Shown: positions 27,601 through 46,905, numbered from the stretch's first letter. The stretch: DNA of 64,000 nucleotides from Cyanoderma ruficeps (GCA_008694505.1 VZDJ01000219.1:8597089-8661088), one strand, 5' to 3'. The notes: generated from the sequence alone by a model not told the origin. Made by a program: numbers and translations.

Positions 27601-30600
27601 AGGAGGAAGGAGCAGTTATTGTGGGTCTGCTGGTTGGACTGAATGTTATTGATGCAAACCTGTGCTTGAAAGGAGAAGACTTGGATTCCCAGGTGAAGAT
27701 TAAAGCTTAAATAGGATCAGTTGGTATAAGATTCTAGTAGAATTAAGTACATCTATAAATACTTCATTGAGATGGGTCCAGATTTCTTTCTAACATTGCC
27801 TGTGTTGAAGCTTGTTGTCTTTCCCTCAGTGAATTAAAATAAAGTTCACAAATAGCAGTTTATGGAAATACTGTCAAAAATAGTAACTATGAGGCCACAC
27901 ATAATATGGTTACTTTGATGCTTTTATGACAAATGCTAGCTTGCATGTTTGCATCAGCTAGGAAGAATATAGGTATTATTTGTCTCTCTAAATCTAGACT
28001 TCAGATTTTTTATCATTTTCCAAATATGCAGCAATGCCTGCTTCTACACATAATTGCACTATGAAGGTGTGTTAATATTGTAAATATATTTTTCAGGTTG
28101 GAGTGATTGATTTTTCCTTGTACCTTAAGGAAACACAGGACAGTGATGGCAAACAGTATGTATGGTGAATTAATAATTCTAAATCATTACAGTTTTTGTA
28201 GAACAAACCTGTCAGACAGTCTGTGGGAGGATGGGAGTGCTGGAGATCTCAAACTATTAATCATCCTAAAAGGAGAACCCAAACCAGTTTTTGTTACCTA
28301 AACAAAAGTAACATCTTTCAGAGACTGAATTTGTGGTAGTTTTAACAACAATTTGGAGAGTTTGAGTCTTGAGCTAAGACCAGATTGAAAGTACACGAAA
28401 TACTAGATTGTGGCTTTATTTGGTTTTAGAAGAGATGATTTCCCAAGGCACCCATTGCCAACTCACTGCTTTGTTTCTAAGCACAGTTTCAGAAACCCAC
28501 TCAACTAAGTAGCTGTCTGTGAGGGAGAGATCAGTTATGGAGGAAAAAATGTAATTTTAAGTGAAATATTAGATATGAGACTGCAATTAGCAGCACAGAT
28601 CAGGTCTTCTAAGGTCTTCTAAGACCTTTAGCAAATGAAGACATCTTCATATTTTATGTGCTTCTGTCACTTCAGAGCACTTCACTGGGGAGCTGCTGAG
28701 AAGCAGCCAAGCAGCTGCTTCACCTCCCTGGTGCTTCTGATCCAGCTCAGGCACAAGTATTTTTATAAGGAAAGGATAAAAGATTTCAGCTCTGTTTGCA
28801 GGTCTGTGCTTAAAGCCCTAGTACAGAATAGCACTTTAGAATGACGAGTGTCTTCTCAATCAATAAATTCTTGCTTTTACAACTAGAGATGGAGGGATTA
28901 CAGCTGTCCTTGACCAGAAGCATTATGTGGAAGAACTGAACCGACATCTAAGGTGGGATTTTCATCTATTCTCATATACAAACACTTGTCCTATTTAGCT
29001 TTTCCAGCATGGCTCTGAATGTCTCTGCTGCCAGTCTTGTAGATTTTTGTTTGCCAAAAATCTTAGTTTCATTTTGTAGTCCTACTCTTCTGCAGGTACA
29101 TGCAATGCAGAAAGCAAGTGTGTGTAATAGTTTACTTTTTTGAGAGTGATTAACAGAACATTTGGAACTATTTTTTCCAAGAGAAACTATTACAAGTGCA
29201 TCTGGAGATTCATTCCTTAGAGGAAGAGTCTCTACTCTTCCCCCATAGGTTGCTCAGTGGGAGGAGCAGGCCTCCCTTACCCTCTTGAGCAGGAGAGGTG
29301 TTATGACTGTGACAGCTAAGCCACAACAGGGCTGCCAGCAGAAAGACAGTCTCAGTGCTTGAGAGGAACAGTTGTTCCTCCTATGAGTTTTCCCCAGCTC
29401 ACCAAAGTACTTCATTGTTGACAAATGCAAGATGATAAAAATACTGTTGAGGATAAGAGTAAACATTGGCGCTTCAATTATTGTTTTATGCATCTCTCTT
29501 CCTTGCTGCAGTTGCACAGTTGCAGATCTCCAGAACAAAATAGACTGTTTGGAAAAGACCAATTCAAAACTCCAAGAAGAGGTTTGTATCTGGTCTGTTA
29601 AGTATTTCTCACAGCTCTTTTCCATCAGAGACAAAACTCCCTAAGTCTGTACCTTACACCTAAAATATTTGAGTAGATGCTGGTGATACTGTGGGGACTG
29701 GACGGACTGGCATGGGTTGGTGTGACTTCTAGCTCATGCCAGAGTTCCAGGGTGGATTTTAGCCTTTTTCACTATGGTGCCTTTCTTTGCTCAGTTAATA
29801 TTTAAAAATAATTGATGAAGCAGAAGTTGGTGAGCAAATGTTGGTGAGTACATTAATTTTGGCCGACAGTGGGTATGGCTGCAGAAGGGTCAGGCAGCTC
29901 CTGGGGAGGGCAAAAAGGGAAGTGGGCAGCACAGCTGCTGCAGAGACTGAGCTACTGACTTAAGAATTGCTCCAGATGCTGCATGATTGCACAGTGATTA
30001 AATACAGATCCCTTCTCTTCATACAGCTTGCAGCAGCTACCGACCGGATTGGATCCCTTCAGGAAGAGCAGCAGCAGCTGAAACAACAGAATGAATTAAT
30101 TCGTGAACGGAGTGAAAAAAGTGTAGAGGTGGGACACCTTTTTAGAGATGATGAAGATCCTTCAAATAAGTGATCCCTTTTGATCAGCTGTAGTGAGTTC
30201 TCCCAAGCCTGCTGTGCACTGGAATGCTCAGCACAGTTGAACACGTTGCTGTGCAGGTCACTGGGTTTGGCTGTTTTATGCTCAGGCATTAGATTTTGCT
30301 GTTCTTTACTACACACCCAAAAATACACTTGCAGAAGGAAGAACGAATTCCAAGTATTGGAGATATTAAAGTAAAAAGTGTAAAGGAATAAAGTATTTTT
30401 ATCATTACTGAAATTTCATTACTGAAATTACTACAGTAATTTCATTACTGAAATTTCAGCTTTTTGATGTTTGCCAGGTCCTGGATTGTAAAACAGTAGG
30501 ATTTTACTTGAAATAGCGCATTGAAATACTGTGTTACACACAAGAATTAAAGGGATACTTTAAATACTTTGTTATCTTATGTAGCTGATGTTTCTTGTAG

Positions 30601-33600
30601 GTAACAAAAGAGGATACAAAAGTAGAATTGGATACTTACAAGCAGTCACGCCAGGGTCTAGATGAAATGTACAGTGATGTTTGGAAGCAGTTGAAAGAAG
30701 AAAAAAAAATCAGGCTGGTAAGGAAATTTAACTATAGAAAGTGAAGTGAAAGACACTGGGTTCAGTCTACTGTAACATTAAAAATACAAGATGACAGCTG
30801 TGCACCTTTTGCACCTGTTCAGAATTCATAGAGCAGCAATTGCAAGCAAGATGCTGGGCATTGGTCATTAACAGTGTCTGTAAGGTACTGGGAATTGGGG
30901 CTTTTTGAATGTTGGAAGTAAAAGGCCTCTTTTTAAGAAGCCACTGGTATTATTATAGCAGAGACACAGTTTGTGTATGGGATTATCTGGGGTTTATCCC
31001 TGACCTATGGCTACATAGCAGTAACTAGGAAATCTCTTTGTAAGGAACTAGAGAAAGAGTTGGAGCTACAAATTGGAATGAAAACAGAAATGGAAATTGC
31101 CATGAAACTTCTGGAAAAAGACACTCATGAAAAACAAGACACTTTAGTTGCCCTTCGTCAACAGTTAGAAGAAGTGAAGGCCATTAACTTGCAGATGTTT
31201 CACAAATCCCAGGTACATACAGGGGGCTGAGGATGGTTTTGTGTGGTTTCTCTTGTTTGGGTGGGTTGTGGTTTTACATTGCTTTTTTCAGTCAAACAAA
31301 ACTGTGTGATAGGCATTTCTACAAGGAAGCCATGGTGTAGCAGTGCAAAATACAAAATACACAAAATATACAGAGCTTGTTTCTATTAATGAAACAAAAG
31401 TTTAACTAGCCTCTCCATGCATGAAGTAAAGAGTTTAGCAAGCCTTCCTTTCCCACATCTGGTGCCAGAAATCCTGAGGGGATTTCTCTCAATTTTTATG
31501 TCCTATTTCTTGATGCCTGTTCAGGCTTTAACCAGGTCTTTGCCTCCTTCCCAGACATTTGCAAGTCAGTAAAACCCCAGTGCTGAGATGTGCCTTTGCT
31601 TTTGAAAGCAGTATTTATATGGGTTTCGGGGGTTTTTTTTGCTTCCTGGTTCCATGCCCACTGGTGCAGTTGTTACATTCAAATCATCATTGGTATTCTG
31701 ATCCTGTCAATTTAATCTGGTTTTATTTCTTCAGGCTTTTCCTGAAGAGAACATTTTTGGCTTGTAGCTGATCTCATAGGTCAAAACTTAGTTAAGGTGG
31801 TTTGGGTTTTTTCTGAGGTTGTAACAAAACAATTGGAGCAATGTCTGCTCTGGCATTATCAGCATTTTGTTTGCACATTCCAGTCAAACCCAGGCATGGC
31901 CTTTAGCAAGCTGAACATTCTTTATCTGGTGGCAGACTTTAAACACTGTTCACTATTTCCTACAGAATGCAGAGTGTTCATTACAACAGAAAACAGAAGC
32001 AATATCCTCTTTTGAAGGAAAAACAAATGAGATGATGTCCTCTATGAAACAAATGGAAGAGAGGTAATAATTGCAAGATCAGAAAGTCAACATTGAAGTC
32101 AGTAGAAAGTTTCCAATGTAAACAGGATGACCTTCCATATGCCCCATAGACATTTGGGCCTGTGTGCCAGCAGGAGCTTTTTTACTTTTTCCTCTTCATC
32201 CCTCTGTGCTTGCTGTTCTTGCTTCCCAGGCAAACATGCCCATAACTGACCCACTGGAAAACTGTAGCTCTTTCCATAAGCAGGCTGCTGAAAAACACGT
32301 AAACTTCACTTGAAGAACAGGTGTGACTTTGCTTTTGAGTTTTTTTCAGAAAAAACTTGTTTCAAAAGTGCTTTTTTTTCCTCCACTAGCATTTTCAGTT
32401 CAAGCTTTTATAAAGATCCCTGTGGTAACTGTAAAAGAAGAGGGTGGGAGGGTGCAGGGCAGGAGTGAACTGGAAACAAACGTGTGTGTTCCTTCCCGTG
32501 CAGGCTGCAGCAGGCAGAGAGGGCCAGGCAGGCGGCAGAGGAACGGTGCAATAAGATGAAGCAGGAGCTGGCGGGGAGGCTCGACTCGTGTCGGCAGCAG
32601 ATGGCCCAGCTGGACGGCAAATGGTATTTAATCTGAGCAGGTGTTTCCCTTCCCTTTGCCATTTCTTTAAGAAGTGTTTTCTACTCCTTTTATGCTCAGG
32701 TCTAAGAAGAGGCATGAGTTTGAAATTCTTTTAGCATTGACAGATGTGTGCAGGACCCAGGGAAGCACAGCACTTCTGTACAATGCACAGTTAGTGTGAG
32801 GCTTTTGACATGTTTTTTCCATTTTTTCTGTGCTCTAATTTAGAGCACAGAATGGCAGCAAAAATCTGCTCATTCCAACTAGCAATGGAGCTTTCAATTG
32901 CTTTTTTAATAAATCAGGAGATAGGTATGGTCATGCTTGTAGGCTGAGCATAGAAGTGACTGTCATCCAGAGGGACTGGGATTTTTGAAGGGACTTGTGG
33001 GCATGTTCTTAGGGAATGTTAATCCTCTAAAGATTTCTAATACTGATAGAAAAAGCTTCTTTCACTGTTCAGACTTCAGGGTAGGGTGTCCCATTTAAAC
33101 ACAACAGGTTAAACACAGGTAGTGAAATATTTCCTCATGGGGATTGGTTTCTTTGGGGGGCTTTTGGTTTGTTGTTTTTCTTCTAGCCCTTCACTGCTGT
33201 TTGTTTTCTGTGACCTGAAAATGTTAACATATGATAAATGTTAACCGTGTTAACATTTTTGACGTCTGCTGCCTGTTCTTTCCTTTCCCAGAACACCACT
33301 CTAGTTTTGCCCTCTTTTGGACAAGATTTCTACTTCTCACACTGTTGCTATCCTTAAGTGCTATAGGATATTCTTCTGCTATAGGGTTTTTTTAGAATGA
33401 ATTATTTTTAAATAGCTCAACTCTGGAAAAGGAGTTAAAATCCGAAAAGGAACAGAGACAAACTTTGCAAAAAGAACTGCACCAAGAGAAGGATGCAACT
33501 GCTCTGCTTAAAACAGAATTGCAGCAGATGGAAGGACTGAAAAAGGTATGCACAGTTTCAAGCATTCAGAACAACTGAATGTGATTTATTTTTTAAGCAC

Positions 33601-35549
33601 GAACATTCTTGTTAACCTGAAGAGGATTTGCTGCCACGTGTGGGGCAGTTTCTGAGGACACAGTTGTGCACCTGCATCTCTCTGTGTGCTTCTGTGTTGG
33701 CACAGGACTGCCATGTTGTAGCTATGTTGAAGAATGTTCAAAGCCTGAAAATCTTCCTTTTCTTGGTAAATGTGGTTAAATTATTCCATTGTTTGTACAA
33801 AACCTGTGAGTAGCTCCCTCATGTAATTTTAAAAATCAAGCCTTAGAAATAGGGGGATTTGCAAAGGAGCTGATTCTTGTGAGCTGGTTGGGTAGTTTGG
33901 GTAGACTGATCCAGGTTATAGGTCAAACAGTGCACAAAAAACTTGAGTTTGTGCTTGATTTTATAGGAACTAAGAAAACTGCAAGATGAGAAGCAGGAGC
34001 TGAAGAAGGTCAGTGAGGAGCAGGAGCAAGCTCTTCAAGAAATGGGACTTCATCTCAGCCAGTAAGCTCTAGGGAACAGAACTCCTGTAAATGACAGAAG
34101 CTGGGGTATCAGACTAATACCAAGAATTTTAAACCTCATTTACTTATAAAAATCAATTGATGTGAGGATTTTAGGAGGCAATTACTATGTATGAGAAACT
34201 AAAGAGCCATGAAATGAAAGTGAGGGAGGATCTTGTCAGAGTGAGCTGGCTGAGAGGAAACATTAAAGGAAATGTTTAGTTCTTGTAGTGGAACTGTGCT
34301 TCTCCTACATTCTTATGTTTATACTGAAAAGGGGCAAACCCTGAGTTAATGTTTCCCAATGACAGTGGTTCAGAGGGGTAGCAGGGAGCTCACTGAAGAT
34401 TTGGGGTTTGGGTTCAGTGGCTTGACAGGGAATGACAGGGAAAACCAAACACAACTAAATAGTCATGCAGGGCATCATTTTTTTTTCCAGATCAAAGCTG
34501 AAGATGGAAGACATTAAAGAAGTAAATAAAGCACTAAAGGTACTCTCTTGTGGATATTTTGACTAAGCATATAAATTTCATTTAACATATTTGAATTTCA
34601 CCCTGGTTATTCTGCTTAAAAAGATGGCTTTTGAAAAATATCAACAACGTTGCTAAAATGCCTATAAGTTTATTTGTATCTCCAGCATGGTCTTCATTCC
34701 AATTTTCCAGGGTCATACATGGCTGAAGGATGATGAAGCAACCCACTGCAAGCAATGTAGAAAGGAATTCTCCATCTCAAGAAGGAAGGTAATGTTCAGC
34801 AGATTATTTTCAAATGGAAAACAAAAGCAGTTCTGTTGCATACCCTTGCTGGGGAAGAGTGAACCTGTTCAATTCTGAACCTTGTTGGCATGATGAATAC
34901 ATGGGGAACAATTTGGCATTTACCACGCAAAAAGTAATACCGCCCCGTTTCCGTTCTCTCTGTGGGGAGCTGCTTGGCTGTGTTCAGGCTCCCTTCGCGG
35001 TGAGCAGGCACTGCGCACTGCCCGGCCCGCGGTGTGGGACCACACAGGGACCCGGCAGCCGCGGGGAGCCGCGCCGGGCGGACCGGCAGAGCCGATCCCA
35101 GCGCAGCCGATCCCAGCGCAGTCGCCCTCCGTCTACGGCCAGGCCCGCGCCCGCTCCGGCCCCTGTTCCTGTTGCCGGCTGTCCCAGGCCGGGGCGGGTG
35201 CAGCTCCCGGCCGCGGAGGGAGCGCGGCTGCGCTGGGATCGCGCCCTGTGCTCGGCCCTGAGCAGGAGGAAGCGCTGCTGGGAGGGCTGGGCTTGGTGGG
35301 CAGTGGAGGGACTCGGTGGACTCGGGCACCGTTCCCAAGGCCTGATTTATCTGTTCCTGATGTTGTTTTTAGGCAGCTGTGCTCATTCTAATTCTGTTTT
35401 TGTAGCACCACTGCAGGAACTGCGGGGACATCTTCTGCAGCACTTGTTCCAGTAACGAACTCGCGCTGCCATCGTACCCAAAACCCGTCCGTGTCTGTGA
35501 CAATTGTCACACATTACTGCTCCAGCAGTGCTCTTCTAACTCCTCCTAA
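21325..35549 (+). CDS. RUFY1: RUN and FYVE domain-containing protein 1 (endosomal Rab effector)
   Basis: RUFY1 (Rabip4') binds PI3P and Rab4/Rab14 on early endosomes and acts in recycling. Eighteen coding exons, all GT-AG with matching phases: 21325-21592, 25895-26068, 26384-26501, 27146-27247, 27569-27692, 28097-28155, 28887-28952, 29512-29581, 30027-30128, 30601-30717, 31045-31212, 31966-32063, 32504-32623, 33416-33545, 33967-34061, 34491-34539, 34711-34788, 35406-35549. Total 2082 nt, 693 aa, against 708 in human. Order: acidic N-terminus containing [11 protein letters not shown] domain about 130-265 ([38 protein letters not shown]); long coiled coil about 300-610; C-terminal FYVE zinc finger 621-690 with WLKDDEA, RRKHHCRNCG and RVCDNCH, all zinc ligands present. 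An in-frame ATG exists at 21145 without a stop between, but 21325 fits the family start and has the better context. Residue M96 (25912) matches the start of the known short isoform. The neighbour HNRNPH1 is convergent, as in human. Confidence 0.96.
23520..23606. repeat. TA-rich microsatellite in RUFY1 intron 1
   Basis: A run of TATA/GTATAT units broken by single-base changes (tatatatatgtatatacataatatactg...). It is partly self-complementary. Likely a decayed dinucleotide repeat with no function visible. Confidence 0.8.
24471..24800 (-). mobile_element. CR1 LINE 3' fragment, antisense to RUFY1
   Basis: The block begins with a form of 'atcgtagaat...tgggttggaagagacc' followed by 'attgagtccaactcc', 'ccattccagctcc', 'ctgggtgaagaatgctttcctgat', the standard antisense reading of a CR1 3' end. 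The element therefore runs on the minus strand, with its 3' end at 24471. The right border is uncertain because the similarity fades. It is 5'-truncated like nearly all CR1 copies. Confidence 0.85.
24990..25300 (+). promoter_or_regulatory. RUFY1: Second CpG island in RUFY1 intron 1: candidate promoter for the short isoform
   Basis: About 300 bases of very GC-rich, CpG-dense sequence lie 0.6 kb before exon 2. Seen directly: AAGATGGCGGC at 25050-25060 (YY1 consensus), GTAGCCGTGGTAAC at 25082-25095, which fits the RFX X-box GTNRCC-N(0-3)-RGYAAC exactly, and a splice donor CTCAG|GTAGGG with the exon end at 25151. A transcript starting here and spliced to 25895 would begin translation at the ATG at 25912, giving a 598-aa protein that matches the roughly 600-aa human short form (Rabip4). 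No transcription data were available, so the promoter role is inferred. Confidence 0.55.
25300..25860 (+). mobile_element. CR1 LINE 3' end directly before RUFY1 exon 2
   Basis: Sense-strand CR1: 'ggggaggccacacctcgagtgctgtg', 'ggactgcagctggtccagagaagggcagc', 'aggagcggctgagggag', 'ttcttcacagaaagggtgatta', 'cactggaacgggcagcccagggaggtggt', 'actcgatgatctcagaggtcttttccagcc', ending in the tail-like 'tgattctgtgactgtaa'. It has lost its 5' part and carries indels, so no open reading frame is meaningful. Its 3' end lies only about 35 bases from the splice acceptor of RUFY1 exon 2. Confidence 0.9.
30402..30459. repeat. Short direct and inverted repeats in RUFY1 intron 9
   Basis: The unit TTTCATTACTGAAAT recurs within 58 bases, and the segment is also self-complementary (TTACTGAAATTACT-AC-AGTAATTTCATTA and ctgaaatttcag), so a small stem-loop or replication-slippage origin is possible. 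It lies between exons 9 and 10. Confidence 0.7.
34960..35330. promoter_or_regulatory. CpG-rich island inside the last RUFY1 intron
   Basis: The intron between exons 17 and 18 contains about 370 bases of CpG-dense sequence, unlike every other internal intron of the gene. A 15-base unit, GCCGATCCCAGCGCA, is exactly repeated in tandem at 35091-35105 and 35106-35120. Long frames are open on both strands, as expected of GC-rich DNA, and none has a family resemblance. It may be an orphan CpG island with promoter activity, or a GC-rich insertion. Confidence 0.5.
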
Positions 35550-36130
35550 GGCTCTCCCACCCTTGACTGAGCCACTTTAACATTGGAAAGTAGCCATTAT
35601 TTTTTTAATTGTGAATTGCAGGTGTCTTCTGTGCAGCAGCCTGGACTGGCTGGTCTGATAATTTCCACTGTAAGAGCAGTGTAAATTTGTAGGGATTGTG
35701 CAAGCTAATGTTTCTCCAACTGAAATAATTAAGAAGCTATATATCAACTGTAATTTCCCCAAAAGTTCTATTTGAAACTAAGATTCATTTTTCTGATTTT
35801 TATAGATATTTGTATTAAAATTTGTATATGGCATTTCTACATTTATTTGATCCTTGTAGACATCGTCTCCCTGTACATGAACTTAATTTCTTTACCTTCA
35901 CTGTAGGTGCTCCTGTGTGTTCCCCTGGCTCGTGTACAGTTTTGTATTTGCTCTAAGTCAGAGAGGAAAAGGTCAATTTATGAATTGTCTGTAGAAAGCT
36001 TTATAAGGAGTGTCAATGAATGTGCCTTCAGTTCACTGCAGTCAAAAACTGCACATTATACTTGTTCTGGAAGTGGCTGTGACCACAGTGCAGTAGTTAC
36101 ACACAATAAAATCTTTTGCAAAAACTGAAA
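35550..36130 (+). other. RUFY1: RUFY1 3' UTR with polyadenylation signal
   Basis: Non-coding sequence after the RUFY1 stop, ending at an AATAAA at 36105-36110, so cleavage is expected near 36125-36135. A second AATAAA at 36770-36775 could serve as a distal site and would bring the transcript to within about 450 bases of the HNRNPH1 3' end. Confidence 0.75.
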
Positions 36131-37224
36131 GCAACCAAAGTTCTAATTTTTGACACCTGTCAGTCAGACAGCCTAGTAAAGAATGTGTCTGGGATGCCTG
36201 ACCAACACTATGGTATTCCTTGGAAGGTGCCAGATGAAGCCACTGCTCTGCAGCTGGAACTACTTTTGCCCTTTTCCAGAAAAAAAGGGCAGTGACTCCA
36301 GCTCAGGGTGTCCACCCCTGGGGCAGAGGAGAGCAGCTGCTGCCCCAGCCCCAGCAGCACCTGGTCCCTGTTCTGCCAGGCCTGGGCTCGGCTGCACCAC
36401 GGTTCCCAAGGCAGTTCGTGTTCCTGTGCCAGTGCACGGGGCTGTCACCTCACCAGCAGCACCCACACTACCCAGGAGTGGCCCACGGTCCAGAGCAGCT
36501 CTTTGACCAGGTGAGCTTCTTCCAGAGGCTCCATGTGGAAACAGTGCAAACCCAGGGGGGATCCCCACCCTGCCCCAGCTCTGACAGAGGCACAGCAGGG
36601 CCACGAGTTCACGGAGCTGGGCTCAGTCAGCATTCTGGAAGCAGGTTGTTCTCATGGTAGAGAGCCATGGCTGCAGTCTGCTACACAGCAGGAGGGCACT
36701 TTTGTCATTGTAGAAAGGGGCCCTCAGGTTCTTAACCCTTCAGGAAAAATGGTTCATTACAAAGGGCAAAATAAAATATTACAGCCACTGCATAGAAGCA
36801 GATTCTTTGTTATTTCAGGGGAAGTTGCTGAGCTCAAAAAGCTGTAACTATGTTGCTGACAAAACCACATCTTCACGCAGGCTGTTTGACAAGTTGCCTT
36901 TATTGAAACATGGTTGCAGTAAGCCCGCTGTATCCACCCATGCCCACAGGAAAGTACAAATCACCTCTCACCTCCCCAGCAGTTGTAGGGCCCAGACCCC
37001 CTGCTCAGGGCACAGCCAGGCAGTGCTGTGAACAAACACCCACCGGGCACCCCCAGCAGCAGGGGTGTGTCCTTTGCTCCCCCCCAGTTGTCACTAACAC
37101 TCTATGGGTCAGTGCTCTGTGAGGAGTCACTGCCCGGCAGCTGCACTGCAAGAGCACAACAGTCACAGAGGACACGGGTGCAAGTATGGTTACAAGAAGC
37201 TGGAGGTCAAGAAGGAGTGAGTTC
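36131..37224. other. Intergenic spacer between convergent RUFY1 and HNRNPH1
   Basis: About 1.1 kb separates the two polyadenylation sites. It is moderately GC-rich and has overlapping open frames on both strands, but none shows a family motif or plausible splice sites. No repeat or RNA gene was recognised. Confidence 0.6.
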
Positions 37225-37876
37225 CAGTTTTTAAAAGGAAGATTTATTTAACAAGTTTCACTTAGCGCAATACACCTAAAAAGGAAATCACAATACAATG
37301 AAAGATTAAATCAAGGCCTCAGAATTTTATACGAACACCAAGACCAAAATCCTAAAGTAGCCGTATTGCGTCTCAACATGTTTCCCCCATTAACTTAAAA
37401 AAAAAAAGCTTTAACATGCCTTACAGGATATTAAAAGAAATAAACTAGAACTAACATGCCAAATGTTCACTTTGATTTTCAGACACAGCTCCTATATTGT
37501 TCTTTACAAAAAAGCATGTCTCTTTCAACATGTATTCAAAACAGTGTTGGATGTAATATGGTATAAGAGCAACATTTAACATAATTCAAACAGCTTTAAC
37601 CTAAATACGCTTACTGCTTAAATACACTCCTACAACAAAACTAACTTGAGAAACGCTCCAAATTGTTTAACAGTTATAGTCTTTACTTGGTTATTACATC
37701 CTAGATGAATGTTCATTTTCTGTATGTTCAAAAATACTGAACCTGAAAGGTTTTAAAACAATCCTGAATTCACTTACAGTAAAGCATAAATCACAAGCTC
37801 GTATTGCAAAACTGTTAAACTTAGTTTTTTGTTTTTTTGTTTTTTAAAAAAGATGTGACCAAAAGTCAGCGATTGG
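37225..37876 (-). other. HNRNPH1: HNRNPH1 3' UTR with polyadenylation signal
   Basis: Sequence downstream of the HNRNPH1 stop on the minus strand. TTTATT at 37243-37248 reads AATAAA on the minus strand and should set the 3' end near 37220-37230. The UTR is AU-rich and without large repeats, unlike the GC-rich spacer beyond it. Confidence 0.75.
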
Positions 37877-45244
<7,368 letters not shown>

Positions 45245-45299
45245 CACATTGGGGGTGAGGCTCTGCTCTGTCTCTGCTTCTGTGGTTGCTAGAAAGACC

Positions 45300-46020
45300 A
45301 AAACGGGCTCTTTGAGATGCTGCTCAGCACGGCCGCCACCCGCACCCCCTCAGAGCGCCCGGCGGCCCCCCTGGCCTGTGCCCCGGCCCTCCCTGATCCT
45401 CCTCTGCCTCGGGCGCTGCCGCCTCACACACACGGCGCCGCTCCCGCCCCCGGCCCGCGCCCTGCCCCTTCCCCGCACGCACACATGGTGGGGCTCCGCG
45501 CTGGTTCTAGGGCTCCGAGCCTGATCCGCTGTCCAGAGAGCGCCTAGTCCCGGTCAGGCGGCAGCGAGCGGGCGAGCCTGTGGCGAGAGCGCGCTAGGAA
45601 ATGGCGGCGGGTGCTCCAGCTTCCGCTGGGCCGGGCCTTCCTCCGCACAAAGAGCGCGGTCCCAGACGCCGCCCTGACGAGCCCGCGGCCCCCGGCGATG
45701 GCGCAGCGCCCGCGGCCGGTTCGCAAAGAGCAGCGTGCGGCGAGCGGATACCGAGCACCGCGAGCCCTGCGCCGAGCACGGGACCGGCAGCGGCGTGGCC
45801 GGGGCGGGTATGGGGCGCATGTGCCCCGGTGGGACCCGGCCCCGCCCCCGAGACCCCGCGCGCCGCCTGTGCGCACGCGCCGCCCGCCCGCCGCGCCGAA
45901 CAAAGCCCCGGCCCCGCGCGCCCTGAGCGCCGCTCGCCGCACTGCGCGTGCCCCGCGCGCCGCCGCCCCTGCCCCGGCCCGGCGCGGCCCCCGCGTGGCG
46001 CTCTGGCTGCACACACCGTG
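45300..46020. promoter_or_regulatory. HNRNPH1: CpG island, likely proximal HNRNPH1 promoter
   Basis: Very GC-rich and CpG-dense, between the HNRNPH1 start-codon exon (45288) and the next upstream exon (46040). The long frames open on both strands are by-products of base composition. It is the natural place for a proximal HNRNPH1 start site reading leftward, though no initiator can be assigned. It also lies about 0.9 kb behind the DCK2 start codon, so it could act in both directions. Confidence 0.6.
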
Positions 46021-46039
46021 CGTGGGAACTAGCACTTAC

Positions 46040-46099
46040 CAGCTTCAAAGGCTGACGCTACCCCACGTGAAACAATCTGCTCGCTTCGGTCACTGAAGC
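46040..46099 (-). other. HNRNPH1: Upstream HNRNPH1 cassette exon, open in frame
   Basis: Sixty bases bordered by a good pyrimidine tract and ACACCAG acceptor, and by the donor CTG|GTAAGT. Its phases are 1 in and 1 out, so it can be included or skipped without changing the frame. In the frame set by the exons on both sides it encodes FSDRSEQIVSRGVASAFEA plus split codons. I do not know this peptide from any hnRNP H protein. The splice signals are strong; coding use is inferred. Confidence 0.55.
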
Positions 46100-46699
46100 C
46101 TGGTGTGTTTGGAGGAGATGGGGAAAGAAGAGACAATGGGTCACAATTATCATAAAAGAACGGAAAAGTTACTTCCCTCCCATTTCCTCCAAACACACCA
46201 GACCTAGCTAGATTTCACCTTGAATCTCAGTATTACCGAGGAGGAAAGAGTAAACTGGAATAACTCATCATCTAAGAATCCTCCGTCCCCTTCCCCCTTG
46301 GACAGCCAGCTCATGTGTCAACTTAGTCTACGCAGGTGACTGAGGACCCATGGAGTTAAGCAGGCTCCTAGAGCCCCGACACAGGTATTTGGAGCCCAGA
46401 AAGCTGCTCTGAATAGTCTCCAGATGAACATCACTCATCCACGAGTGTTTCTTCTCCAGTCAGTACCAAAACAGACTATGAGTCTACACTGCCTCATCTC
46501 TCATGTAACTGATGTGTTCCAGACTACTAACAACTACCCCACCCCCACAGCTGGAGGCTTTTTTTACTTTTTTTTAAGTGCATGCTCAAGTTTACGTAAA
46601 TAAATCAAACAACATGGCGAACTCGTTTTCAGAAATGCAAATTAGATCAGTAAGTGAAACCGTGCTACAGTCACTTCCTGCACAAAGCTCTCTTCTCCA

Positions 46700-46905
46700 T
46701 TTCACTTGCCGAACGCCCATTTTGTAACACCGCGGCGGTAGGAGCTGGGAAGGAGCGGGGCAGCAGCGGTGGGGGAGGGGGCAGCGCCTCCGCCTCTTCC
46801 CGGGGAGGACTGGCGGGAAGCGGCCATCCCGCCCACCCGCCTGGCGGGACGCTTAAAGTGCGCTGGAGCAGCTGGGAACCTTTTGAGTTCCCGCTCGGCA
46901 CTGCC
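46700..46905 (+). promoter_or_regulatory. DCK2: DCK2 promoter region with E2F-like sites
   Basis: GC-rich sequence upstream of the DCK2 start. GGCGGGAA at 46812-46819 fits the E2F consensus, and a related GGCGGGAC stands at 46843-46850. E2F control would suit an enzyme supplying DNA precursors. A CpG-rich stretch continues through intron 1 to about 47560. No clear TATA box. Confidence 0.5.

Noticed and set aside
34796..35455. 180- and 213-codon frames in RUFY1 intron 17
   Set aside because: Out of frame with the FYVE finger, composed of GC-rich island sequence, and read on both strands.
36183..37234. Overlapping frames in the RUFY1-HNRNPH1 spacer
   Set aside because: Both strands are open over the same bases, without domains or splice signals; better explained by base composition.
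45554..46048. Overlapping 130-165 codon frames on both strands
   Set aside because: All sit in a CpG island where stops are rare. Arg/Ala/Pro/Gly-rich, no domain, and mutually overlapping.
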